NCBI GenBank assembly: GCA_964447445.1
Contig: CAYUSW010000035.1
Span: forward strand, 1-50,487
Source of the DNA: CAIOGO01 sp964447445
Lineage (GTDB): Bacteria; Bipolaricaulota; Bipolaricaulia; UBA7950; UBA9294
Direction of reading: 5' to 3'
DNA: 50,487 bases
Shown: positions 1 through 8,095 of the stretch, one piece after another
How the letters are laid out: each line of letters begins with the position of its first letter
Numbering within the stretch: the stretch's first letter is position 1
Notes under the pieces: generated by a model
What the model saw: only the letters and a program-made list of their open reading frames with translations
The model's database searches: none
What the model was told of the DNA's origin: nothing
Translations under genes and position numbers: made by a program

Positions 1-252
1 GGCGACGAGCGACGCGACGTCGTCGAAGCTTCCCCCGCGCGCCACAGTGAGGACGTTCTGGATCTTCAGGTACACGCCGGCCGGACCGCCGAAGCGCACC
101 GACCCGTCGGGCCGAGTGAGGCTCCAATTCGGGGGAGGCACGATCTCGTAGCCGAGCCCCGGATCGGAGAAGACGCCGTCGGCGCAAGCCGCCAGAGAAG
201 TGATCGCCGCGGCGCACAACGCCGCCATCAGAGCCCAGCCCTTCTTCCCCAT
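1..252 (-). CDS. Secreted lipoprotein, N-terminal fragment (runs off the window)
   Basis: The reading frame starts at ATG 252 and stays open to base 1, giving the first 84 residues of a longer protein. AGGAGAGC lies just upstream as a ribosome binding site. Residues 1-23 form a lipoprotein signal: KK near the start, a hydrophobic stretch, then the lipobox LAAC with Cys23. The mature part contains GYEIVPPPNW, the kind of opening seen in PsbP/DcrB-like secreted proteins, but too little is present to assign a family. It diverges from the EamA transporter at 437. Function unknown. Confidence 0.7.
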   Translation of the reverse strand, partial: MGKKGWALMAALCAAAITSLAACADGVFSDPGLGYEIVPPPNWSLTRPDGSVRFGGPAGVYLKIQNVLTVARGGSFDDVASLVA

Positions 253-436
253 CGTGCTCTCCTTTCGCTGCCAGTACGGTACGGCGGCGACGGCGCGGAG
301 GCAACCTGCCGCTCGATCTTGGCCGCGGCAGCCTCTCCCTCGCGCCGTCCGGAGCCGCGGAGCCCCGAGATGGATGCCGCGCAGGCGCCAGGCGTTCCAC
401 GTGATCCCCGTACCTCTGCGATACGATGCACCCAGC

Positions 437-1357
437 ATGCGCCAGAGAGGCAAGTACGAAGGACACGGTGCGGTGGCCGTCGGCAGGACAGAGAGGCTCG
501 CCGCGGCAACGACCGCGCTCTTTGTGACATTCCTCTGGTCAACCTCCTGGGTGCTGATCAAGCGCAGCCTGCCCGTGATCCCTCCGCTCACGTTTGCCGG
601 GCTGCGCTTTGCTCTGGCTTTCCTATGTCTTGCGCCCGCCTTGTGGCTGAAGCGCGGCGAGGTTCGCGCCGTCAGCGGCAAGGGTTGGGTATGCCTCGCA
701 GCGCTCGGCGTCGTGTTCTACGCAGCAACGCAGGGCGGTCAGTTCCTCGCCCTCGCTCACCTCGACGCGACGACGCTGAGCCTGTGCCTGTCGATGACGG
801 CCGCCGTCGTCGCCGTCGCAGGCGCCGTTCGGCAGCACGAGGCCCCACGCACTTGGCAGTGGCTCGGGATTGCGGTCGTGACTCTGGGTGCGGTCGCCTA
901 CTTCGTGCCTCAGGGCACGACGAGCAGCTCACCGCTCGGATGGGTCTTCGCCGGGATGACCGTGCTGGCGAACGCGGGCGCTTCGATCCTCGGACGGCAC
1001 GCCAATCGCGTTCGGGTCGCAAGTCCTCTCGTTGTGACCGGCATCAGCATGGGCATCGGGGCAGTGATCCTTCTTTCCGTCGGACTCATCGCAGAGGGGC
1101 TGCCCAGCCTGTCGGCGAGCTCATGGGGAGTCATCGCGTGGCTCGCGGTCGTGAACACGGCGCTCGCCTTCACGCTCTGGAATCGCTCGCTCCGGGGGCT
1201 CACCGCCGTGGAGTCCTCTGTTCTGAACAACACCATGCTCGTGCAGGTCGCAATCCTCGCTTGGGCTTTCCTGGGCGAGACGCATGGCTCTCTCGAGATC
1301 GCCGGCCTCGCGGCGGTGGCAGTCGGCACAGTGCTTGTCCAGCTGCGCGGCCGCTGA
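437..1357 (+). CDS. EamA/DMT-family membrane transporter
   Basis: 306 residues, the usual EamA length, with about ten hydrophobic segments arranged as two EamA halves. The first half begins at TTALFVTFLWSTSWVLIKRS and the second at GWVFAGMTVLANAGASILGR. The family exports or exchanges amino acids and other small metabolites across the inner membrane. ATG 437 was chosen because the frame upstream is arginine- and proline-rich and not protein-like. No Shine-Dalgarno precedes ATG 437, while a possible -10 (TACGAT, 422-427) ends nine bases before it, so the message may be leaderless. It converges on the oxidoreductase at 1412-2569 with 54 bases between and no clear terminator. Substrate is not predictable. 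Confidence 0.85.
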   Translation: MRQRGKYEGHGAVAVGRTERLAAATTALFVTFLWSTSWVLIKRSLPVIPPLTFAGLRFALAFLCLAPALWLKRGEVRAVSGKGWVCLAALGVVFYAATQGGQFLALAHLDATTLSLCLSMTAAVVAVAGAVRQHEAPRTWQWLGIAVVTLGAVAYFVPQGTTSSSPLGWVFAGMTVLANAGASILGRHANRVRVASPLVVTGISMGIGAVILLSVGLIAEGLPSLSASSWGVIAWLAVVNTALAFTLWNRSLRGLTAVESSVLNNTMLVQVAILAWAFLGETHGSLEIAGLAAVAVGTVLVQLRGR

Positions 1358-1411
1358 GGAGGGGCTGCGCGCCACATCTCGTCCGCCCACGGGTCGCGCC
1401 GCAGAGGCCGG

Positions 1412-2569
1412 CTACTTGAGCGCTTCCTGGCCCGCGAAGTCCCGGTACGGGGAGAGAAGATTGAGAGTCTCCTTGTCTCCCAGCGCAATCTCCTCGCGGA
1501 CGACGCGGTCGATCAGCTCGCCGAGACCTGGACCGAGCATGAATCCCTGGCCGCACATGCCGACGGCCGCGAGATAGCCGCGCGTTTCGCGCGACCAGCC
1601 CACGAGGGGGGATCCGTCCGGCGTCATCGGATAGAGGCCGCGCCACGTGCGCCGAACACGCAGGTTCGTCAAGCACGGCATGAGGTCGACCATCCGCTTC
1701 GCGACCATGGGTAGGAATGCGCTCGTCTCTCGCCGGTCGAAACCCCAGATGCTCGGGCTCGGTGTGATGCAAAAGACGACCTGCCCTGAGGCCAACTGGA
1801 AGAAGTAGTAGTTCGCGGACCCCGGCGCGGGGCGGATATCGACGACCATCGGGCCGAGGAAGCGAGCCACCGGCTCCGTGATGCCCCCCTCGTGGGAGTC
1901 CGGCCGCACGGGATGGTCTTCCCCGGCCTGGAGCCCCACCTCGTTTGCCCACGGGCCGGCCGCATTGACGACGACAGGGGCTCCGTAGCTTCCCTTGTCG
2001 GTCGTCACGCCCCGCACGCGCCCGGCGATGGCATCGATACCGGTGATGGTCTCGCCAAAACGGAACACGACGCCCGACCGCTTCGCCTGCTCGTACATCG
2101 CGTGTCCGAACAGAAGAGGCGAGCAATGCCCGTCACCGGGAGAAAACGTGCCGCCGAGGAGGCCGTCGCGCCGCAGACTCGGGATGATCTCGAGGAGGGA
2201 TCGCGCGTCGTGCCAGTCGATGTCGAGGCCGTACTCCTTCTGCTTGACAAGGAGGTCCTTCAGCACCTTCTCTTCGCGAGCTGCGTAGGCCACGAACGAG
2301 TAGCCGCCCGTCGTCCACTCGACGTCGTCTCCGTAGGTCTCCTTCCACGTCTTCGCCATCTCGAGCGAGCGAAGGCAGATGCGGATCTTGGCTGGGTCGG
2401 AGTGGGTCGCGCGAATCCCGCCGATCGCCGTCTTGTTGGAACCCTGACCGGGGCTGGCGAATCGGTCGAGGACGAGCACGGAGAGCCCGCTTTGCGCCAT
2501 TGCCCAGGCCGCCGGGACTCCCACGCTTCCCGCACCGATCACGATGACGTCTGCGCTCATGCTTGTCAT
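1412..2569 (-). CDS. FAD-dependent amine/amino-acid oxidoreductase (sarcosine oxidase beta / HcnC-like)
   Basis: 385 residues of the DAO superfamily. The N-terminus DVIVIGAGSVGVPAAWAMA is a dinucleotide-binding fold with GxGxxG, followed by a FAD-contacting acidic strand end (VLDRF) and GGIRATHSD. The C-terminal third has the GLYPMTPDGSPLVG segment typical of glycine/sarcosine/proline oxidases. Such enzymes oxidise secondary or primary amino acids and pass electrons to FAD. Start 2569 makes an ATGA overlap with the upstream gene; ATG 2560 is a possible alternative. With 2566-4641 it forms a two-gene unit equivalent to HcnC plus fused HcnA-HcnB, opine oxidase, or archaeal dye-linked proline dehydrogenase. 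The substrate is not evident from sequence. Confidence 0.85.
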   Translation of the reverse strand: MTSMSADVIVIGAGSVGVPAAWAMAQSGLSVLVLDRFASPGQGSNKTAIGGIRATHSDPAKIRICLRSLEMAKTWKETYGDDVEWTTGGYSFVAYAAREEKVLKDLLVKQKEYGLDIDWHDARSLLEIIPSLRRDGLLGGTFSPGDGHCSPLLFGHAMYEQAKRSGVVFRFGETITGIDAIAGRVRGVTTDKGSYGAPVVVNAAGPWANEVGLQAGEDHPVRPDSHEGGITEPVARFLGPMVVDIRPAPGSANYYFFQLASGQVVFCITPSPSIWGFDRRETSAFLPMVAKRMVDLMPCLTNLRVRRTWRGLYPMTPDGSPLVGWSRETRGYLAAVGMCGQGFMLGPGLGELIDRVVREEIALGDKETLNLLSPYRDFAGQEALK

Positions 2570-4641
2570 GTCGAACCGTCCTCGACCCCGGCAAAAGCGC
2601 CGAACCGCACCTCCACAAAGAGCGGGCGCCGGACGTTCTCCGTGACATCGTCCGCCAGCACTCCTTCCTCGCGGAAGAGCCGAGCGATGAGCGCCGTGCA
2701 TGTCTTCCCGCCGCAAGCGCCCATGCCGGCACGCGTCACGGCCTTGATCTCGTTCGTATCGCGCATCCCAGCGCGGATGCGGGCACGGATCTCGCCTGCG
2801 GTGACCCGCTCGCACCGACAGACGATGGCCTCGTCGCCGAGAGGCTCCACGGCCTCAGACAGCGGGCTTGCAGCGTAGGGATTCCGAAGTTGGATCCCCG
2901 CAGCCCGCTTCGCAAGGGCTCGTGGAAGCCTGACTCGCACGAGCAGAGTCCGATCTCTTCGCTTGACCTCTTGCACCGTCGCCTCACCCAACACCTCGCC
3001 GGACGTCCCGAGAACCGTCACGGCCGTCCCGGCGGCGGGTCCGAGCGGCCCGAACTCCATCGGCAACGTGACCGTCGGCATGTCGGCGTCTTTGCGGAAG
3101 TCCACAAGCGTGATGGCGAGCCCGGGGCAGACTGCAACGCAGCTGTCGCATCCGGAGCACGCATGGCCCGAGGAGCCTTCCGCGTACCGGGGCAGGCTGC
3201 GGACATCTGCTTCGCTCAGTTCGATCAGCTTCCGCGGGCAGACCGACGTGCACGGATCGCACGGGATCTCCTGCGAGCAGTGGAATACCGGGACAACGCC
3301 TTCGCATGCCTCGGGGATCGACTCGATCCTGGTGGCGCCCGGCTTTGACTTCAGGATCTCTCCCATCGTCCGCCACGACTCCGGCACGTCTTCGCTCGCG
3401 CGCCCAAGCGCGCGGGCGATTTCGAGGCCGCGGATCTTGCCGGAGAAGATCGCCGCGGAGGCCTCCGCGATCTCCTCAGCATCCCCTGCCGCATACGCAG
3501 GCAGCCCGACCTCGCGCGCCGAGCGGAGAAGTTCGTCGACCGGATCGAGTCCGACGGCGATGAGCACCGTGTCGCAGGCAAACGACTTCTCGGTGCCGGG
3601 AATCGGGCGGAACCTGGTGTCCACCTGCGCTACGGTCACGGACTTCACCGCGTCGGCCCCGTTTGCCGAGAGGATGGTGTGCGAGGTGTAGATCGGGACG
3701 CCCAGTCGTGCCAGCTTGTCCTTGTGCACCTTGTACCCGCCGCACTCGGGCAGTGCTTCGACGAGTCCCACGACGTCGATCCCCGCCTGCAGGGCGTGGT
3801 AGCCGGCGATCAGCCCCACGTTGCCTCCACCGACGATGAAGAGCCGGTCCGCAGCCTTGACGAGGTCGCGATTGACGAGGGTCTGGAATGCCCCGGCCCC
3901 GTACACGCCCGGGAGCGTGTTCCCGTCGAACACAATCGACTTCTCACGCGCGCCCGTCGCGACGAGGAGGACCTCGGGACGGACGAGGATGTAGCGGTCT
4001 CGCCGCAGGACCCCAACCGCGCGGTCGCCGAAGATAGCGAGAGCCGTTGATCCAATCCAGACTTCCACCGAATCCAGGCCACGGACCTCTTTCTCGAGGC
4101 GCGTGCCGATGTCGATCCCACGCGTCCCCGCATACACAGCCGACGTCGAGCCGAAGAAGCGATGCGTCTGGAGCACAAGCTTCCCGCCGAGCCGCTCCTT
4201 GTCATCGACCAGTAGAACGTCCACGCCTCGGGATCCGAGTTCGATCGCCGCCGAGAGCCCGGCCGGGCCGGCGCCGAGAATGAGGACGGAAACCTTGCGC
4301 ACCTCGATCTCGCGCATTGGCCCGGCATTTCCCACGCCGGGCAGTCTGGGCAGGCCGTCCACCGGTCCGACGACCATGTCCGGCCGCGCCTCGGTCATGC
4401 AGGCCTTCACGGGCAGACCGTCCGCGATCACGAGGCATTGCGCGCATTGCCCATTCGCGCAGAAGATGCCCTGCGGGGCGCCATCCTTGAGATGGTGTCC
4501 GAAGACGCGAATTCCGGCGGCGAAGAGGGCGGATGAGATCACGTCGCCGGGATAGGCAGAGATCGCCTTCCCGGCGTAGGTGAAGGTGAACGAGTCCTTC
4601 CACTCTCGGCGAACGATCGGGTGGTCTTCAATGCGCGACAT
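2566..4641 (-). CDS. Fused [2Fe-2S]/FAD-NAD(P)/2x[4Fe-4S]/BFD oxidoreductase alpha subunit
   Basis: 691 residues. In order: a Fer2_4 ferredoxin domain (C61, C66, C69, C81); a pyridine-nucleotide-disulfide oxidoreductase fold (ILGAGPAGLSAA at 121-132; second nucleotide site FIVGGGNVGLIAG near 268-280); two [4Fe-4S] motifs (C455, C461, C464, C468 and C495, C498, C501, C505); a linker; and a BFD-like [2Fe-2S] domain (C608, C610, C643, C648). Homologous systems such as HcnA plus HcnB or archaeal proline dehydrogenase split these parts over several proteins. It probably relays electrons from the FAD subunit at 1412-2569. The start overlaps the XRE regulator by 14 bases, so the three genes look co-transcribed. 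Confidence 0.85.
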   Translation of the reverse strand: MSRIEDHPIVRREWKDSFTFTYAGKAISAYPGDVISSALFAAGIRVFGHHLKDGAPQGIFCANGQCAQCLVIADGLPVKACMTEARPDMVVGPVDGLPRLPGVGNAGPMREIEVRKVSVLILGAGPAGLSAAIELGSRGVDVLLVDDKERLGGKLVLQTHRFFGSTSAVYAGTRGIDIGTRLEKEVRGLDSVEVWIGSTALAIFGDRAVGVLRRDRYILVRPEVLLVATGAREKSIVFDGNTLPGVYGAGAFQTLVNRDLVKAADRLFIVGGGNVGLIAGYHALQAGIDVVGLVEALPECGGYKVHKDKLARLGVPIYTSHTILSANGADAVKSVTVAQVDTRFRPIPGTEKSFACDTVLIAVGLDPVDELLRSAREVGLPAYAAGDAEEIAEASAAIFSGKIRGLEIARALGRASEDVPESWRTMGEILKSKPGATRIESIPEACEGVVPVFHCSQEIPCDPCTSVCPRKLIELSEADVRSLPRYAEGSSGHACSGCDSCVAVCPGLAITLVDFRKDADMPTVTLPMEFGPLGPAAGTAVTVLGTSGEVLGEATVQEVKRRDRTLLVRVRLPRALAKRAAGIQLRNPYAASPLSEAVEPLGDEAIVCRCERVTAGEIRARIRAGMRDTNEIKAVTRAGMGACGGKTCTALIARLFREEGVLADDVTENVRRPLFVEVRFGAFAGVEDGST

Positions 4642-5281
4642 GACGACGCGATTCCTTCCCTCCGGAGGTCGGGCCAGCGGCTAGAGCGGGGGCCTTCCGC
4701 ACGCGCCGCGCGCGCGCGGCGGGCGCGGCGTCGATGAACCGCTCGGTGACGGCCATCAGGATCCGCGCTCCCGAGCGTCCGGCCTCGTACTGGTGGCGCT
4801 CTCGCGACGCGACGCGGTAGCTGTCGCCGGGAGCGAGCTTGTGCTCTTCGTCCCCGACCCACAGTGTGAGGCTGCCCGCGAGCACGTAGCCCAACTCCTC
4901 GCCCTCGTGCGGCGTCGCCTCCTGCCGCACCCCGGCTGGGAACTCAGCGATCAGGAGCTCTTCGATCGGCGCGGCGGGCAGCTGCGGGGTCAGGTAGCGG
5001 TAGGCAACGGCCGAATCGCCGATCTGGATGCGCAGCTGTGCGGTGGCTTTCGTGACCCGAGATGTGTCCCCGACGAGCGGTCCGCTGCTCGTGAACAGCT
5101 TGTCCATCGGGAGGTCGAGCGCATGACAGATCGCTGCAAGCGAGACAATCGATAGGGTGGATTGGTCGCGCTCGACCTGCGACAGGAACCCGGTCGAGAG
5201 GCCCGAACGAGCGGAGAGCGTTTCAAGAGTCCACCCTCGTTCCTGACGCGCGCTTCGAAGCTGCGCTCCGATCTCCTGCAT
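4628..5281 (-). CDS. XRE-family transcriptional regulator with C-terminal cupin sensor
   Basis: 217 residues. Residues 3-60 are an XRE helix-turn-helix (LRSARQERGWTLETLSARSG, then FLSQVERDQSTLSIVSLAAI). Residues about 105-185 form a cupin barrel (EATPHEGEELGYVLAGSLTL, then GDSYRV). This HTH-cupin layout is shared by regulators of amino-acid and polyamine use such as PuuR and SutR. It heads the minus-strand operon with the two oxidoreductase subunits and is divergent from the M42 peptidase. ATG 5281 has no Shine-Dalgarno but lies seven bases after a -10-like TATACT, suggesting a leaderless message. The palindrome at 5292-5314 overlaps its promoter and is the likely autoregulatory operator. Confidence 0.88.
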   Translation of the reverse strand: MQEIGAQLRSARQERGWTLETLSARSGLSTGFLSQVERDQSTLSIVSLAAICHALDLPMDKLFTSSGPLVGDTSRVTKATAQLRIQIGDSAVAYRYLTPQLPAAPIEELLIAEFPAGVRQEATPHEGEELGYVLAGSLTLWVGDEEHKLAPGDSYRVASRERHQYEAGRSGARILMAVTERFIDAAPAARARRVRKAPALAAGPTSGGKESRRHVAH

Positions 5282-5288
5282 GGCGTTC

Positions 5289-5318
5289 AGTATATCGAAC
5301 GTCGTGTTCGATATCTAA
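5289..5318 (-). promoter_or_regulatory. Promoter of the XRE-oxidoreductase operon
   Basis: On the minus strand, TTAGAT (5313-5318), an 18-base spacer and TATACT (5289-5294). The -10 ends seven bases before ATG 5281. The palindrome at 5292-5314 occupies the spacer and both box edges, so a bound repressor would block RNA polymerase. Confidence 0.5.
5292..5314. promoter_or_regulatory. Perfect 9-base inverted repeat, probable XRE operator
   Basis: ATATCGAAC (5292-5300), five-base centre GTCGT, then GTTCGATAT (5306-5314). The arms are exact reverse complements. The position between the divergent regulator (5281) and M42 peptidase (5373) genes, over the regulator's own promoter, fits an autoregulatory site bound by an HTH dimer. 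Confidence 0.6.
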
Positions 5319-5372
5319 CGCCAGTGGGCGGGGACCCCGCGCGGGCGTACACTCGGGGCCACGGGAGGAACC

Positions 5373-6440
5373 ATGCAGAAGCAGCGTCTCGATTTCCTGA
5401 AGAAGCTCATGAACACGGTGTGCCCGACAGGGTACGAGGAAGAGGCGGCAAGGGTCTGGCGCGACGAGGCGGCGCGCTTCGCCGATCGCACCTGGATCGA
5501 CGTGAACGGAAACGCCATCGCGGCGATCAACGAGAAGGCCCCGTTTCGCGTCATGATCGCGGGCCACCTCGACGAGATCGGGCTCATGGTCACCTACGTC
5601 GACGATCGCGGCTACCTCTCCTTTACCGGACTCGGAGGGTGGGACATGGCCATCCTGCCCGGCCAGCGCGTACGCATCCGTACGGCCAAGGGCGACATTC
5701 TCGGCGTGATTGGGCGCAAGCCGATCCACCTGATGCGGGAAGAAGACCGCAAGGCGCTGCCCAAGTTCGAGGACCTGTGGATCGACATCGGAGCCAAGGA
5801 CAAGGCCGCCGCGCTGAAGCTCGTCGCACTGGGCGACCCGGCAGTCCTCGACTACGGTATCGAAGAGCTGCGGGGCGGAATCCTCGTCGGGCGCGGGATC
5901 GACGATCGAATCGGCTCGTTCGTTGCGCTGGAGGCACTGCGCCTTCTGAAACAGAAGAAGACGGCCCTCGGCGTGTTCGCGGTCGCCTCGACGCAGGAGG
6001 AGATCGGTTCGCGCGGCGCGCAGACGAGCGGCTACGGAATCGATCCGCAGGCCGGCTTCGCGGTCGACGTCGGCTTCTGCACCGATTACCCCGGCATGGA
6101 CGACGCGAAGAAGAAGTGGGGTGAGGTGACGATGTGCGGCGGCCCGATCATCACGCGCGGGCCGAACGCGAACCCCCAGCTCTTCAAGCGCATCCTCGAC
6201 GCAGCAGCGAAGAACAAGATGGCGGTCCAGGTTGAGCCCTACCCCCGCGGCACAGGCACGGACGGGAACGCGATCCAGCTTGTGCGCGGCGGCGTCGCGA
6301 CGGCGATCATCTCAATCCCGAACCGCTACATGCACTCGCCGTGCGAGCTCGTGCACGTCGACGACGTGGAGAACGCCGCCAAGCTCATCGCGCTCACGAT
6401 CGCCGGCATGACGGCGAAGACGCGGTTCGTTCCACAGTAG
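5373..6440 (+). CDS. M42-family metallo-aminopeptidase
   Basis: 355 residues, normal for the M42 (FrvX/TET) family of cytosolic cobalt- or zinc-dependent aminopeptidases that digest peptides, often as dodecamers. Visible ligand motifs: GHLDEIG (H65, D67), RGIDDRIGS (D177 bridging), TQEEIGSRG (E209 base, E210 ligand), VDVGF (D232) and RYMHSPCE (H321). The family usually has AHMDEIG; here it reads GHLDEIG. GGGAGGAACC precedes ATG 5373 as a good ribosome binding site. A -10-like TACACT lies at 5348-5353 without a clear -35. It is divergent from the XRE regulator and could share its operator, which would link peptide breakdown to amino-acid oxidation (inference). Confidence 0.92.
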   Translation: MQKQRLDFLKKLMNTVCPTGYEEEAARVWRDEAARFADRTWIDVNGNAIAAINEKAPFRVMIAGHLDEIGLMVTYVDDRGYLSFTGLGGWDMAILPGQRVRIRTAKGDILGVIGRKPIHLMREEDRKALPKFEDLWIDIGAKDKAAALKLVALGDPAVLDYGIEELRGGILVGRGIDDRIGSFVALEALRLLKQKKTALGVFAVASTQEEIGSRGAQTSGYGIDPQAGFAVDVGFCTDYPGMDDAKKKWGEVTMCGGPIITRGPNANPQLFKRILDAAAKNKMAVQVEPYPRGTGTDGNAIQLVRGGVATAIISIPNRYMHSPCELVHVDDVENAAKLIALTIAGMTAKTRFVPQ

Positions 6441-6498
6441 ACCCCTCCGACGGCGTCGACACGCGGGCGCACGCGCCTTTCCGGTCATCCGAGCGCGC

Positions 6499-6526
6499 TT
6501 GCGCCCGCCTCCTGTTCGGGTATAGT
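6499..6526 (+). promoter_or_regulatory. Promoter of the thiamine operon
   Basis: TTGCGC (6499-6504), 16-base spacer, TATAGT (6521-6526). The start of transcription would fall near 6533, exactly where the TPP aptamer begins. The same two hexamers recur with a 17-base spacer at 27359-27387. Confidence 0.7.
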
Positions 6527-6533
6527 CGATGAC

Positions 6534-6680
<147 letters not shown>

Positions 6681-7325
6681 GTGGACACGATCCTTGTTCT
6701 CGCCGATGGCCTCTGGGAAGACGGCGTGCAAGCTCGTGACCTTGCGGCTGTGGCCGAGTTCGTGATCGCGGCAGACGGCGGGCTGACGAAGGCTCTACGC
6801 TCAGGGGCGCACGTCGATCTCGTGGTCGGGGATCTCGACTCCCTCGACGACGAAGAGCGCAAGACCCTCGAGTTCTCGAAGGTTGAAGTCCACAAGCACC
6901 CGATAGCCAAGGACTCGTCGGACCTTGAACTGGCGCTCGACGAGGCCCTGGCGCGAAACCCGCGAAGGGTCCTGATCCTTGGCGGGCTCGGGCACCGCAT
7001 CGACCACGCCCTGACCAACGTGCATTTGCTCGAGCGCGGACTCGAAGCGCAGGTCGACGTCCGACTCGTCGACGGGCGGCAGTCGATCGTCCTCGTAGAT
7101 GGGCGGCACGAGATCGAGAGCGCACGCGTGGGAGACCGCGTCTCTCTCATCCCTCTCTCTCCGTCGGCCCAGCTGTCGACGACAGGCCTTCGTTACTCGC
7201 TCTGCCGGGAGGAGCTCGCCCGCACGGCGTCCCGCGGAATATCGAACGAAGTGACCGCTCTGCCCGCGCTGGTTGAGGTCACGCGGGGGCAGCTCCTGGT
7301 AGTCCACGTCCGGGGAGCGGGATGA
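6681..7325 (+). CDS. thiN: Thiamine pyrophosphokinase (thiamine diphosphokinase)
   Basis: 214 residues, the usual length for the bacterial ThiN family, which transfers pyrophosphate from ATP to thiamine to make TPP in the cytosol. Family signatures: IAADGGLTKAL, VVGDLDSLDD, KDSSDLELALDEAL and LGGLGHRIDHALTN, which carry the acidic metal ligands and substrate-binding residues. The GTG start follows GGAG with six-base spacing, inside the riboswitch hairpin. It is the first gene after the TPP riboswitch and overlaps the ABC permease by four bases (ATGA). Having this salvage kinase next to an importer suggests that the cell takes up thiamine or a precursor. Confidence 0.93.
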   Translation: MDTILVLADGLWEDGVQARDLAAVAEFVIAADGGLTKALRSGAHVDLVVGDLDSLDDEERKTLEFSKVEVHKHPIAKDSSDLELALDEALARNPRRVLILGGLGHRIDHALTNVHLLERGLEAQVDVRLVDGRQSIVLVDGRHEIESARVGDRVSLIPLSPSAQLSTTGLRYSLCREELARTASRGISNEVTALPALVEVTRGQLLVVHVRGAG

Positions 7326-8095
7326 GCGTCACGACGATCGTGCGGCGGCCGTGGTTCTGGGGGACCGTCGGCGTCATCGGCTTCGTCGCCTTGTGGGAAG
7401 TCGCGTGCGTCTCCTTCCGAGTGCCGGCCTACATCCTTCCCTCGCCCGTGGCCACGGTGCAGGTGCTCGCCGCGGACGCGTCCCTCCTTGCCCGACACGC
7501 TGCAACGACGATCATCGAATCTGTGCTCGGGCTGCTCCTTGCGTTTGTCTTCGGCATGGCGATGGCCGTTGCGATGAGCGCGTCGCGCGTGTCGCGAGGG
7601 CTTCTGTACCCTTCGCTCGTCCTGTCTCAAGCTGTTCCTCTGATGGCAGTCGCTCCGCTCATCTTGATCTGGTTCGGCCTGGGTCCGTCGGCCAAGGTGC
7701 TGGTCGTGGCCTTCGTCTGTTTTTTCCCGATCACGGTCAACGCGTACGAGGGGTTCCGCGCGATGGACCCGATCCACGCGGAGCTGCTCCAGACCCTAGG
7801 CGCGAGGAGGCGCGACGTCTACCGGCACCTGTACATCCCGGCGGCGCTGCCCAGCATCTTCGCTGGGCTGCGCATCGCCGCTACGTATTGCGTACTGGGA
7901 GCCGTCGTGGGAGAGTGGCTGGGCGGCTCGCGCGGGCTCGGGGTCTATATGACGCGCGCCCTGCAGTCGTTTCGTACGGACCGCCTCTTCGCCGCGATCT
8001 TCCTCGTGATGTTCGCCAGCTTCGGCCTGTTCAAGCTCGTCGATGGAGCCGGCCGCGCGCTGACGCCGTGGCTTCGAAGGAGGCAGCATGCGTAG
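7322..8095 (+). CDS. thiX: ABC transporter permease, thiamine-precursor type (ThiX-like)
   Basis: 257 residues with about six membrane segments and the permease coupling loop EGFRAMDPIHAELLQTLGA...IPAALPSIFAGLRIA, close to the BPD_transp_1 (TauC/SsuC) family. It forms the membrane channel of the importer with the substrate-binding protein at 8088 and the ATPase at 9053. ATGA overlap with thiN and an 8-base overlap with the next gene show one transcript under TPP control. Location beside thiN and an NMT1-type binding protein supports a pyrimidine (HMP or formylaminopyrimidine) or thiamine substrate. Confidence 0.88.
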   Translation: MSVTTIVRRPWFWGTVGVIGFVALWEVACVSFRVPAYILPSPVATVQVLAADASLLARHAATTIIESVLGLLLAFVFGMAMAVAMSASRVSRGLLYPSLVLSQAVPLMAVAPLILIWFGLGPSAKVLVVAFVCFFPITVNAYEGFRAMDPIHAELLQTLGARRRDVYRHLYIPAALPSIFAGLRIAATYCVLGAVVGEWLGGSRGLGVYMTRALQSFRTDRLFAAIFLVMFASFGLFKLVDGAGRALTPWLRRRQHA

